From the NCBI GenBank assembly GCA_964611195.1, contig CAZSXA010000164.1:1-5069 (forward strand): 5,069 bases of DNA, read 5' to 3'. Below the pieces are notes generated by a model. It did no database searches and was not told the origin of the DNA. It worked only from the letters and a program-made list of their open reading frames with translations. A program made the translations under genes and the position numbers. This document shows, piece by piece, positions 1-5,069 of the stretch. The DNA is from JADLGL01 sp964611195 (GTDB lineage: Bacteria > Pseudomonadota > Alphaproteobacteria > Rhizobiales > Kaistiaceae). How positions within the stretch are numbered: position 1 is the first letter of the stretch; every line of letters begins with the position of its first letter.

Positions 1-36
1 TAGATTCGCCTCACCACCAACTGGAGGCAGACAGTC

Positions 37-120
37 ATGACCGCATCCGTCTCGCTCCGCCTGATCGCGCTCGGCGCCGCGATCGTGCTCGTCAGCGCCG
101 TGCTCGTCGGTTCGGCCTGA
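37..120 (+). CDS. Small hydrophobic peptide, 27 aa, probable single membrane segment
   Basis: No family is recognised. The frame opens with ATG and is preceded by GGAGG at 23-27 with a 9-base spacer, a near-ideal ribosome binding site. An in-frame TAG at 1-3 means the ORF cannot extend further upstream from an ATG or GTG. The product begins MTASVSLRLIAL and is then almost entirely A, V, L, I and G to the end (..VLVSAVLVGSA). It has one Arg near the N-terminus and no acidic residue, as expected of a single transmembrane helix or a bare signal-like peptide. Its TGA (118-120) is immediately followed by the trkH stop codon on the other strand, so the two genes converge with no gap. A role with TrkH cannot be claimed: KdpF is a similarly small K+-transporter peptide, but the sequence does not resemble it. 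It could also be a chance ORF; the ribosome binding site is the main argument for it being real. Confidence 0.5.
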   Translation: MTASVSLRLIALGAAIVLVSAVLVGSA

Positions 121-1569
121 TCAGCGGTAGAAGCTCGGCGCCAGCAGCACGAGCACGCCGAGGATCTCGAGCCGCCCCAGCACCATCGTGAAGGTGAAGA
201 CCAGCTTCTGCAGGTCGGTGAATCCGGCATAGGTTTCCGCCGGTCCGATCTCGGCCCCGAGCCCCGGACCGATATTGCCGACCGCCGAGGCAGCCGCCGA
301 GAACGCCGTCATGCTGTCGAGCCCGGTCATCGAGAAGAAGATCGCGACCGCCGCGAAGGTTGCGAAGTAGAGGAATATGAACACACCGACCGAGACCACC
401 TGCTCGTTCGGGATGGCGCGGCCCTGATAGCGGATCGGCTGGACGATGTGCGGATAAAGCGTCTGCCGGACGTGCTGGACGATCGTCGACCCCATGATCT
501 GGTAACGCAGCATCTTGATGCCGCCGGTGGTCGATCCCGTGCAGCCGCCGAGGAACATGAAGATGAAGAACAGCACCGCTGCAAAGGCGCCCCAGGCGGA
601 ATAGTCTGCCGTCGCGTAGCCGGTGGTCGTGATGATCGCGACCGTGTTGAACGCGCCCTCGGTCAGCGCTTCTCCGAACGGGTAGATCTCGCTCGCCGTC
701 AGCCAGGTGACGACGACGATTCCAGCGACCAGAACGATGACCAGAAAGACCATGACCTGCGGCTCGATACGCTCGCGCAGCCGTCCGCGTCCGATTAGCC
801 GAAGATAGGTCATGAAGGGGATGGCGCCGCCGATCATGAAGACGATCGCCGCCCACCTGAGCGCCGGGTCCTGGAAGTGCCCAAACGAGGCGTCGTGGGT
901 GGAGAAGCCGCCGGTGCAGACCGTGGTAAAGGCGTGGTTCAGCGCGTCGAACGCGTCCATGCCGAGCAGGACATAGGTCGCGAAGCAGACGATCGTCAGG
1001 ACGAGATAGATCTCGCCGACCGCGGCCGCGACCTGACGGATCCGCGGCAGATACTTCTCGCCGGAATCGGAGGATTCGAGGCGGAAGAGCTGCATGCCGC
1101 CGATCTTCAGGAACGGCAGGACGACGATGGCGAGGCCGATGATCCCGAACCCGCCGAACCATTGCAGCGTCGAACGCCAAAGGAGCAGCGAGTCCGGCAT
1201 GCTGTCGAGACCGGTGAGGACGGTCGAGCCGGTCGTCGTGATCGCCGACGTCATCTCGAACAACGCGTCGACCGGATCGAGGCCGATCGGGTCGATGAGC
1301 AGCGGCACGGCAGCGAAGACCGGCAAGACGAACCACGCCGACACGGTGAACAGCACCGCGTCGCGGAAGCTCATCTCGAACCGCCGGCCCTTGTTGGTGA
1401 GCACCATGCCGCCGCCGATGACGGCGGCGATGCCCGCGCCGATGAGGAACGAGCCTTCGAGGCCGTCCCCGGCCGCAAACGCGACCACGGCCATCAGCGC
1501 TTCGGCTGCCGCCATCGCCAGGATGGTCCAGCCGAGACTGAGGACGGCGGGCCAGAGCCTTGGAAGCAC
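121..1569 (-). CDS. trkH: Trk-type potassium uptake protein TrkH, membrane subunit
   Basis: Inner-membrane K+-translocating subunit of the Trk system, which normally works with the cytoplasmic NAD/ATP-binding regulator TrkA (not in this window). With the GTG at 1569 as start the protein has 482 residues, matching the usual TrkH length of about 483. The four selectivity-filter loops are visible: TTTGST (about 111-116), TVCTGGFST (216-224), ITTTGYAT (313-320) and SAVGNIGPG (428-436). Other TrkH signatures are GGFSTHDASFG, GGCTGSTTGGIKMLR (341-355) and the C-terminal GRLEILGVLVLLAPSFYR. Hydrophobic helices run throughout. The frame is open further upstream to another GTG at 1716 (531 aa), but those 49 residues do not look like TrkH and that GTG has no ribosome binding site. 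The GTG at 1569 has GAGG at 1579-1582 with a 9-base spacer. No gene follows in the same direction, so it appears monocistronic within the window. Family assignment is very secure; the start is probable. Confidence 0.95.
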   Translation of the reverse strand: MLPRLWPAVLSLGWTILAMAAAEALMAVVAFAAGDGLEGSFLIGAGIAAVIGGGMVLTNKGRRFEMSFRDAVLFTVSAWFVLPVFAAVPLLIDPIGLDPVDALFEMTSAITTTGSTVLTGLDSMPDSLLLWRSTLQWFGGFGIIGLAIVVLPFLKIGGMQLFRLESSDSGEKYLPRIRQVAAAVGEIYLVLTIVCFATYVLLGMDAFDALNHAFTTVCTGGFSTHDASFGHFQDPALRWAAIVFMIGGAIPFMTYLRLIGRGRLRERIEPQVMVFLVIVLVAGIVVVTWLTASEIYPFGEALTEGAFNTVAIITTTGYATADYSAWGAFAAVLFFIFMFLGGCTGSTTGGIKMLRYQIMGSTIVQHVRQTLYPHIVQPIRYQGRAIPNEQVVSVGVFIFLYFATFAAVAIFFSMTGLDSMTAFSAAASAVGNIGPGLGAEIGPAETYAGFTDLQKLVFTFTMVLGRLEILGVLVLLAPSFYR

Positions 1570-1701
1570 GGGATGGCGCCTCGTCGATCGAAGCTGCGAG
1601 AAGCCGGGAATCGGCTTGATCGCAGGCGCTGCGATGGGGCGCGTGTTTAGCGCGATTGGCGAAGCCGTGCCAGACAGGCGTGGCGACGGCCCGACCGCCG
1701 C

Positions 1702-1730
1702 TTGCAATCCGTCCACCGATTAGCTAGGAC
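1702..1730 (+). promoter_or_regulatory. Possible sigma-70-like promoter for arsR
   Basis: TTGCAA at 1702-1707 (four of six bases of TTGACA) is followed after exactly 17 bases by TAGGAC at 1725-1730 (three of six of TATAAT). Transcription would begin near 1737, giving a leader of only about six bases. This fits the absence of a good ribosome binding site ahead of the arsR ATG. The proposed start site lies inside the 1729-1742 palindrome, the arrangement expected for an autorepressor. The hexamers are weak and this is a proposal only. Confidence 0.35.
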
Positions 1731-1742
1731 GTTAATTAACGT
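1729..1742. promoter_or_regulatory. Perfect 14-bp palindrome, candidate ArsR operator
   Basis: ACGTTAATTAACGT is identical to its own reverse complement and ends at the base before the arsR ATG. It is strikingly AT-rich inside a GC-rich region. ArsR/SmtB dimers bind short AT-rich dyads overlapping their own promoters, so binding here would block transcription of arsR and the coupled AHSA1 gene. The palindrome is a direct observation; the operator role is inferred from position and family behaviour. It lies about 160 bases upstream of the trkH start, so an effect on trkH is possible but less likely. Confidence 0.65.
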
Positions 1743-2141
1743 ATGAGTGACATGCACGTAGCGAACGCAAGGCTTTCGACGATCTTCGACGCCCTGTCCG
1801 ACCCGACCAGGCTGGCGATCGTCGAGCGGCTCCTGGCCGACGGCGAGCAGCCGGCGGGAGCGCTCGCCGAGCCGTTCGCCGTCTCCAAGCCGGCGATCTC
1901 CCGGCACTTGCGGATTCTGGAGGACGCCGGCCTCATCGAGCACCGCGTCGACCGCCAATGGCGGCGCTATCGCGTGCGGCCGGAATCGATCGGTGAAGTG
2001 GACCGTTGGCTGGAGCATTATCGGCGCTTCTGGAGCGCGGCATTCGAGCGACTGGAGGACGTCTTGCGCGAGAACCCCGAGGCGCCGAAATCGCCCGTCA
2101 TCGCGCCGCGTGCCGACAACGAGGACAACGCCGATGGCTGA
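1743..2141 (+). CDS. ArsR/SmtB-family winged-helix repressor, non-metal type
   Basis: Cytoplasmic DNA-binding repressor of 132 aa. The ArsR fold is clear: IFDALSDPTRLAIVERLL (about 14-31) forms the first helices. AVSKPAISRHLRILEDAGLI (46-65) holds the helix-turn-helix and recognition helix. The wing follows at about 67-78 (HRVDRQWRRYRV). A C-terminal helix (about 84-110) is the likely dimer contact. The protein contains no cysteine, so the ELCVCDL-type metal site of classical ArsR/SmtB is absent and an arsenic or metal sensor role is unlikely. It belongs to the group commonly found next to SRPBCC/AHSA1 genes, and such a gene overlaps its end here by 8 bases. ATG 1743 is chosen because the upstream palindrome ends right at it; ATG 1752 (fourth codon) is an alternative. 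No strong ribosome binding site is seen (AGGA at 1726-1729 is 13 bases away), consistent with a very short or leaderless mRNA. The inducing signal is unknown. Confidence 0.92.
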   Translation: MSDMHVANARLSTIFDALSDPTRLAIVERLLADGEQPAGALAEPFAVSKPAISRHLRILEDAGLIEHRVDRQWRRYRVRPESIGEVDRWLEHYRRFWSAAFERLEDVLRENPEAPKSPVIAPRADNEDNADG

Positions 2142-2604
2142 GGCAAAGGCAGCACGCGCATCTGGTTCTGATGACCGGCCCGTGCTGGAGATGGACCGCC
2201 TGATCGCCGCCTCGCCGGAGCGCGTATTCAACGCCTTCCTCGATCCTGAGACGCTTGCCCGATGGTGGGGCCCTGAAGGCCACGGGGCCGCCGAGGTTTC
2301 GCTCGACCAGCGCGAGGGGGGCCGCTGGCGGACGGTGATCATCTCGCCCGACGGGACCCGCTATCCGGTGTCGGGCATCTATCGGGTCATTGACCGGCCG
2401 AACCGGCTGGTCATGAGTTGGGCCTGGGAGAACGAGGACGGCAGCCCCGGGACCGACACCGAGGTGGAACTCACCTTCACCGCGGCCGGCTCCGGCACAC
2501 ATCTGAAGCTCGCCCATCGAGGGCTGCCGACGCCGGAGGAACTCGCCTCGCATCGCGACGGCTGGAGCTCAAGCCTCAACGACCTCGAACGCCTGTTCGC
2601 CTGA
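2134..2604 (+). CDS. SRPBCC / AHSA1-domain protein
   Basis: A 156-aa protein of the AHSA1-like (Hsp90 ATPase activator homologue) branch of the START/Bet v1 fold, a helix-grip domain that usually makes a hydrophobic pocket for a small ligand. Typical features are RLIAASPERVFNAFLDPETL (22-41), then ARWWGP (42-47), a GGRWRTVIISPDG strand pair (62-74), GIYRVIDRPNRLVMSWAWE (81-99), TEVELTF (109-115) and the long C-terminal helix near HRDGWSSSLNDLERLFA (140-156). The ATG lies inside the last codons of arsR, with GAGG at 2121-2124 and a 9-base spacer, pointing to translational coupling and co-transcription. Longer in-frame starts upstream lie within arsR and add non-family sequence. The ligand or enzymatic activity is unknown. 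The pairing with arsR suggests that this protein and its repressor respond to the same unidentified compound, which is inference. Confidence 0.92.
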   Translation: MAEAKAARASGSDDRPVLEMDRLIAASPERVFNAFLDPETLARWWGPEGHGAAEVSLDQREGGRWRTVIISPDGTRYPVSGIYRVIDRPNRLVMSWAWENEDGSPGTDTEVELTFTAAGSGTHLKLAHRGLPTPEELASHRDGWSSSLNDLERLFA

Positions 2605-2616
2605 ACTCTCACCGAC

Positions 2617-2629
2617 GCAGCGGCGCTGC
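2617..2629 (+). terminator. Weak GC hairpin after the AHSA1 gene
   Basis: GCAGC-GGC-GCTGC forms a five-pair stem with a three-base loop 12 bases beyond the TGA at 2602-2604. There is no following T run, so it is at best a weak or factor-assisted terminator and may be a chance feature of GC-rich DNA. The rest of the gap up to 2779 holds no convincing gene. Confidence 0.2.
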
Positions 2630-2750
2630 CCACTCTGGCTGGGAAATGGTCCTGGCGAGACGGCGCGGCGGCCGGCACAACTCCGAGAGGGGACTCGGGT
2701 CAGCGGCCGTGGCCTCATCCGCCGACACCATCCCGCCAGGGTCCAGTTGA

Positions 2751-2772
2751 CAGACGCGGGCGACCACGTCTG
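2751..2772 (-). terminator. Inverted repeat just past luxI, possible weak terminator
   Basis: CAGACG (2751-2756) and CGTCTG (2767-2772) are perfect inverted arms around a 10-base loop, starting 7 bases beyond the luxI stop codon in its direction of transcription. No T run follows on the minus strand, so it is not a canonical intrinsic terminator. Position is the main reason for listing it. Confidence 0.25.
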
Positions 2773-2779
2773 CCGCATC

Positions 2780-3424
2780 TCAGGCGACCTTGAGCTGAAG
2801 CCTGTCGTGGCTGGCTTGCTCGAACACATCGCCCGCGATGCCACTGACGGCCCGAACCCGCTGCTCGGTTTCCGGGCCGACTTCGTAGAGCACCGCATAA
2901 GATAGAGTTCCGCCGAGCCGTTTTGCCGGAGCGATCGGCTCGCCGGCACACGCTGCACGCTTCAGCGTCCGGTGGACGAGCGCGTCATAGACCGTCACCA
3001 CGTGGCTGAGCCCGAGGCGCATGCCGACCGCGTTCATGCCGAGACCAAGCTCGGCCGTCGCGCGGCTGATGCCGTTGGGGCCGATCGGAATGTCGGCGTC
3101 GCGATCGACGGCAAACCGGCTCGATTCCCAGATCAGCGGCGAGACGATCGGCTCGTTGTCCGGGAGAATCTCGCCGAAGACGTCGTTGATCATCGTGTAG
3201 CCGGTCGTCGGCAGCAGCCGCAGGCACCCGACCACGCTTTCGCGCTCATCGATCGAGAGCACGTAGAGCGGGTCGAAGGCATCGAAGCCGTCGATCTCCC
3301 AGTCGCGGATGACCGAGACCTCCCAGCCCATCCGCTCGTGGAAGACCTTGCGACGGAGCCGATGCATGCCGTCGATTTCATTCGGATAGGCCGCCCGTTC
3401 GTGGCCCTGAACCAGCCTGATCAT
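2780..3424 (-). CDS. luxI: LuxI-family acyl-homoserine-lactone synthase
   Basis: Cytoplasmic enzyme that joins an acyl group from acyl-ACP (or acyl-CoA) to S-adenosylmethionine and lactonises it to an AHL signal. The 214-aa length is typical. Counting from this start, the conserved LuxI residues fall at their classical places: R24, F28 and W34 in RRKVFHERMGW, D45 and D48 in DGFDAF, R69 in GCLRLLPTT, E100 and R103 in WESSRF. All are present, so the enzyme should be active. T144 (in HVVTVYDAL) matches the region where 3-oxo-AHL producers such as EsaI carry Thr, a hint of a 3-oxo or substituted acyl product. ATG 3424 is preferred to the upstream in-frame start at 3556 because AAGGG lies at 3435-3439 with a 10-base spacer and family homology begins here; a start at 3556 would also lie upstream of the lux box. 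It follows luxR on the same strand after 173 bases. 'luxI' is a family label; the species-specific name is unknown. Confidence 0.96.
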   Translation of the reverse strand: MIRLVQGHERAAYPNEIDGMHRLRRKVFHERMGWEVSVIRDWEIDGFDAFDPLYVLSIDERESVVGCLRLLPTTGYTMINDVFGEILPDNEPIVSPLIWESSRFAVDRDADIPIGPNGISRATAELGLGMNAVGMRLGLSHVVTVYDALVHRTLKRAACAGEPIAPAKRLGGTLSYAVLYEVGPETEQRVRAVSGIAGDVFEQASHDRLQLKVA

Positions 3425-3493
3425 ACTCGAAACACCCTTGTTGCCGCCTTCCGGCGCGCGATTGAGACCGTAGTGGATCGCACCGCCGCGGCC

Positions 3494-3513
3494 ACCTGTC
3501 CGATAGGTCAGGT
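3494..3513. promoter_or_regulatory. lux box, LuxR-AHL binding site of the luxI promoter
   Basis: ACCTGTCCGATAGGTCAGGT is an imperfect 20-bp dyad that matches the classical Vibrio fischeri lux box (ACCTGTAGGATCGTACAGGT) at 15 of 20 positions, including both outer ACCTG/CAGGT half-sites. With flanking bases the symmetry extends to CACCTG...CAGGTG (3493-3514). It lies in the gap between luxR and luxI, its near edge 69 bases upstream of the luxI ATG. If LuxR activates in the usual way, with the box centred near -42, transcription would start around 3461-3463, with a poor -10 element near CACTAC (3475-3470 on the minus strand). The match is observed; binding by the neighbouring LuxR is inferred. 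Confidence 0.85.
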
Positions 3514-3597
3514 GTGACGGGTCGGCTGCGTCAAACAGCAAACCGGAGCGTTGCAAAGAAAGGATTAGCGCGACCGCGCCAATTGCATCGGTCGGGG

Positions 3598-4377
3598 CTA
3601 GAAAAGCGTTATGAGGTTAAGGCTGACGGCCTTCGACACCGCGTGGGTGGTGTTCATGGCGCCGAGCTTGGCCCGTGCGTTCTCGAGATGGAACTTCACC
3701 GTCCGCTCCGAGACGCCCATGATCTGACTGGCATCCCACGCCGATTTGCCCATCGCGATCCATCGGAGGCACTCCGCCTCGCGGAATGACAGCGTGTCGC
3801 GATAGGCCTCGCCCTCCTCGATGTGCTCGGCGTTGAGCGCGAAGGAGTGGAAGTTGTACGCGAAGAGCATGAAGTCGCGCATGTAGCGGTCCTTCAGCTT
3901 CGCCCATTCGGCGTCGGCCATCTGTGCCGTCACCGAGAACAGCGCAAACTCGCCATGGCGACCGCGCACCGGGATCGAGAGGCCCTGACCGCCGATCCGG
4001 AACTCCTGCGCCTCGCCGAAGAACTTCTTCACCGTCGGGTGCTTGCGGTCGAGCGCGCCCCAATCGACCGGAAGGATGCCGCCGATGCCGGCCTTCACCA
4101 CCGGATCGATGTCGACATAATCGTTCTGCGCGTAATGCTTCTGCCAGTCGGCGGAATAGGTCATCGCGACGAGCGGCGTCGCACGCTTCTCGGTCGGCAG
4201 GTTCACCGAGATATAGACGACGTGGTCGAGCCCGTAGGCGCCGAGGGCCGTCCTCAGCACCTCGTGGCCTTCCATCAGCTTCTCAGCCTGGCTGATCTGG
4301 TCGATCAGCTCGAAAAGCTCGTCGCCGCTCTGTTCGATTACCGCCAATCGTCCCTTGCAGCGCGACGGTTCCGCCAC
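3598..4377 (-). CDS. luxR: LuxR-family AHL-responsive transcriptional regulator
   Basis: Quorum-sensing receptor of 259 aa that binds the AHL and then DNA as a dimer. The N-terminal autoinducer domain (about 20-180) carries W78, Y82, D91-P92 and W106. Their spacing equals that of the AHL-contacting W57, Y61, D70-P71 and W85 of TraR, and RIGGQGLSIPVRG (127-139) is the usual Gly-rich turn. The C-terminal LuxR helix-turn-helix (about 195-259) includes E200, L204 and G210, spaced as E178, L182 and G188 of TraR, with recognition helix GVSERTVKFHLENARAKLGA (221-240). All nine commonly invariant positions except possibly the Gly of the turn can be placed, so it looks functional rather than an orphan pseudogene. 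The start is GTG at 4377 with GAAGGGG at 4388-4394 and a 10-base spacer. luxI follows on the same strand, and the lux box between them marks this protein as its probable activator. I see no convincing lux box ahead of luxR itself. Confidence 0.95.
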   Translation of the reverse strand: MAEPSRCKGRLAVIEQSGDELFELIDQISQAEKLMEGHEVLRTALGAYGLDHVVYISVNLPTEKRATPLVAMTYSADWQKHYAQNDYVDIDPVVKAGIGGILPVDWGALDRKHPTVKKFFGEAQEFRIGGQGLSIPVRGRHGEFALFSVTAQMADAEWAKLKDRYMRDFMLFAYNFHSFALNAEHIEEGEAYRDTLSFREAECLRWIAMGKSAWDASQIMGVSERTVKFHLENARAKLGAMNTTHAVSKAVSLNLITLF

Positions 4378-4620
4378 GCGCGCTGCACCCCTTCTCAGGC
4401 CTTGTGACCTGATCCTGCACCATATCGTCGCGGCTTTATAGCAAGGATGTGGCGACCGCTCCGATTTCGCTCAAAACCGGCGCGGTTCGTCGCGCATCTG
4501 TCAACGGATGCGGGCTAAATCCACCTCGCCGGCTTCGCCGGCCGTGTTCGGACGAAGCGGCGGCATTGCCTCCCCGCCAGCCGGATGCGCGTTCAAGCGA
4601 CCTATTCTGGAGGCCTGTCC
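4378..4620. other. Divergent intergenic region between luxR and exported-protein gene
   Basis: These 243 bases must hold the promoters of luxR (leftward) and of the exported-protein gene (rightward). The ribosome binding sites lie at its edges (4388-4394 minus, 4609-4613 plus). An AT-rich patch, GGCTTTATAGC near 4432-4442, could contribute a -10 element in either direction, but no good partner hexamer is seen. A GCCGGC-TTC-GCCGGC hairpin lies at 4528-4542 without a T run. A lone ACCTG half-site occurs at about 4407-4411 without a matching CAGGT at the correct distance. No RNA gene is recognised. Confidence 0.4.
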
Positions 4621-5069
4621 ATGCGACTGAAAGCACTTGCCGGCGCGGCGCTTATCGCCGCGTTCACCGCCACTCCTGCCCTGCCGCAGGCGATGCAATC
4701 GATGCAGGCGATGATCTGGGACGAAACCCCATCGCTTCGCATTCTCTCGCCGATCCAGGGCGAAACCGTCAGCGGTCCGGTGACGATCGTCTTCGAAACC
4801 AGGGGCTACGATTTCAACTTCGGCAACGCCTCGCAGCTCCCGGACGGCTATGCCGATGCCAACATCGTTCCGGGCGAAGGCCATGCCCACGCCTATCTCA
4901 CCCGCATCGAAACGGCGGACTGGAACGAGACGGACGCGTTCGCCGTCTCCTATGACGGCGAGACGATCGATTTCGGCGAGGTCGAGCCCGGGCGGTATAT
5001 GCTCGTCATCGAGGCGACCAACAACACCCACACCTCGGTGGTGAAGAACCACCCGCGCGACTTCCCACC
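4621..5069 (+). CDS. Exported protein of unknown function, possibly DUF4399-like (3' end outside window)
   Basis: The frame is open from ATG 4621 to the window end (149 codons and two bases) and is therefore partial. GGAGG at 4609-4613 with a 7-base spacer is an excellent ribosome binding site. The product starts with MRLK and a hydrophobic stretch ending ALPQA, a clear Sec-type signal peptide with probable cleavage after residue 24, so the protein should be periplasmic or secreted. The mature part opens with QxM units (23-31), followed by LRILSPIQGETVSGPVTIVF (39-58), an Ig-like strand pattern. It then has GEGHAHAYL (85-93), VEPGRYMLVIEATNNTHTSV (121-140) and a terminal NHPRDF. The 'SP..GETVSGPV', 'G.GH.H' and 'PG.Y.L...N..H' layout recalls DUF4399-type exported domains, but this is from memory and weak. 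His88, His90 and His137 with the Met-rich start could bind metal, which is speculation. It is divergent from luxR. Confidence 0.85.
   Translation, partial: MRLKALAGAALIAAFTATPALPQAMQSMQAMIWDETPSLRILSPIQGETVSGPVTIVFETRGYDFNFGNASQLPDGYADANIVPGEGHAHAYLTRIETADWNETDAFAVSYDGETIDFGEVEPGRYMLVIEATNNTHTSVVKNHPRDFP

Noticed and set aside
92..1336. Long minus-strand ORF of 414 codons overlapping trkH in another frame
   Set aside because: The product is dominated by Arg, His, Asp and Gly with no domain pattern, typical of a frame shadow of a GC-rich gene; the overlapping frame is unmistakably TrkH.
877..1723. Plus-strand ORFs opposite trkH (877-1650 and 1094-1723)
   Set aside because: Low-complexity, charged products with no recognisable domains, antisense to trkH; shadows of its codon bias.
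1647..2342. Minus-strand ORF opposite arsR
   Set aside because: Antisense to a well-supported ArsR gene, Arg/Pro/Ser-rich and without family features.
2972..3517. Plus-strand ORF opposite luxI, running across the lux box
   Set aside because: Antisense to luxI, Asp/Arg/His-rich with no domain; the luxI frame holds all catalytic residues.
3823..4407. Plus-strand ORF opposite luxR
   Set aside because: Antisense shadow; the luxR frame shows both domains complete.
4407..4426. Possible second lux box ahead of luxR (ACCTGATCCTGCACC...)
   Set aside because: Only one half-site matches; the opposite half lacks CAGGT at the correct spacing.
4528..4542. GCCGGC-TTC-GCCGGC hairpin as a terminator
   Set aside because: No T run and it lies upstream of a gene, not after one; probably a GC-rich coincidence.
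4449..4955. Plus-strand ORF overlapping the start of the exported-protein gene in another frame
   Set aside because: No ribosome binding site worth noting and an Arg-rich product without pattern, whereas the 4621 frame has GGAGG, a signal peptide and ordinary composition.
4501..5052. Minus-strand ORF opposite the exported-protein gene
   Set aside because: Antisense shadow with repetitive Gly/Val/Arg composition; the plus frame is far better supported.

Overview
The window is GC-rich chromosomal-type DNA. Its gene content (a complete acyl-homoserine-lactone LuxR/LuxI pair, a TrkH potassium transporter, a cysteine-free ArsR regulator coupled to an SRPBCC/AHSA1 protein) and the look of the LuxI/LuxR proteins suggest an alphaproteobacterium, possibly Hyphomicrobiales. 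This is an inference from protein style and base composition; there is no rRNA or other phylogenetic marker here. I see no tRNA, rRNA, CRISPR array, insertion sequence or phage gene.

Layout, left to right. (1) 37-120 (+): a 27-residue, very hydrophobic small ORF with a good ribosome binding site. Its stop directly abuts the stop of trkH. (2) 121-1569 (-): TrkH, the membrane subunit of a Trk-type K+ uptake system, complete with all four selectivity-filter loops. (3) 1729-1742: a perfect 14-bp AT-rich palindrome touching the start codon of the next gene, a strong operator candidate. (4) 1743-2141 (+) and 2134-2604 (+): an ArsR-family repressor and an AHSA1/SRPBCC-domain protein, overlapping by 8 bases and so probably translationally coupled. 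(5) 2605-2779: a short non-coding gap between convergent genes, with weak hairpins only. (6) 2780-3424 (-): LuxI-type AHL synthase. (7) 3494-3513: a lux box with 15 of 20 bases identical to the classical Vibrio element, 69 bases upstream of the luxI start codon. (8) 3598-4377 (-): LuxR-type AHL receptor/regulator, starting at GTG. (9) 4378-4620: a divergent intergenic region. (10) 4621 to the window edge (+): the start of an exported protein, cut off by the window end.

How the genes work together: luxR and luxI form a self-contained quorum-sensing module. LuxI makes the AHL, LuxR binds it, and the lux box ahead of luxI implies the usual positive feedback on synthase expression. The arsR-AHSA1 pair looks like a small autoregulated unit with an unknown inducer; it lacks the cysteine metal site of classical ArsR. 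TrkH and the exported protein have no evident functional tie to the quorum module, although the exported gene is divergent from luxR and shares its upstream region. Nothing here is clearly a new system. The most informative sequence-level observations are the lux box, the palindrome next to the arsR start, the tiny hydrophobic ORF butted against trkH, and the exported protein with three QxM units at its mature N-terminus.
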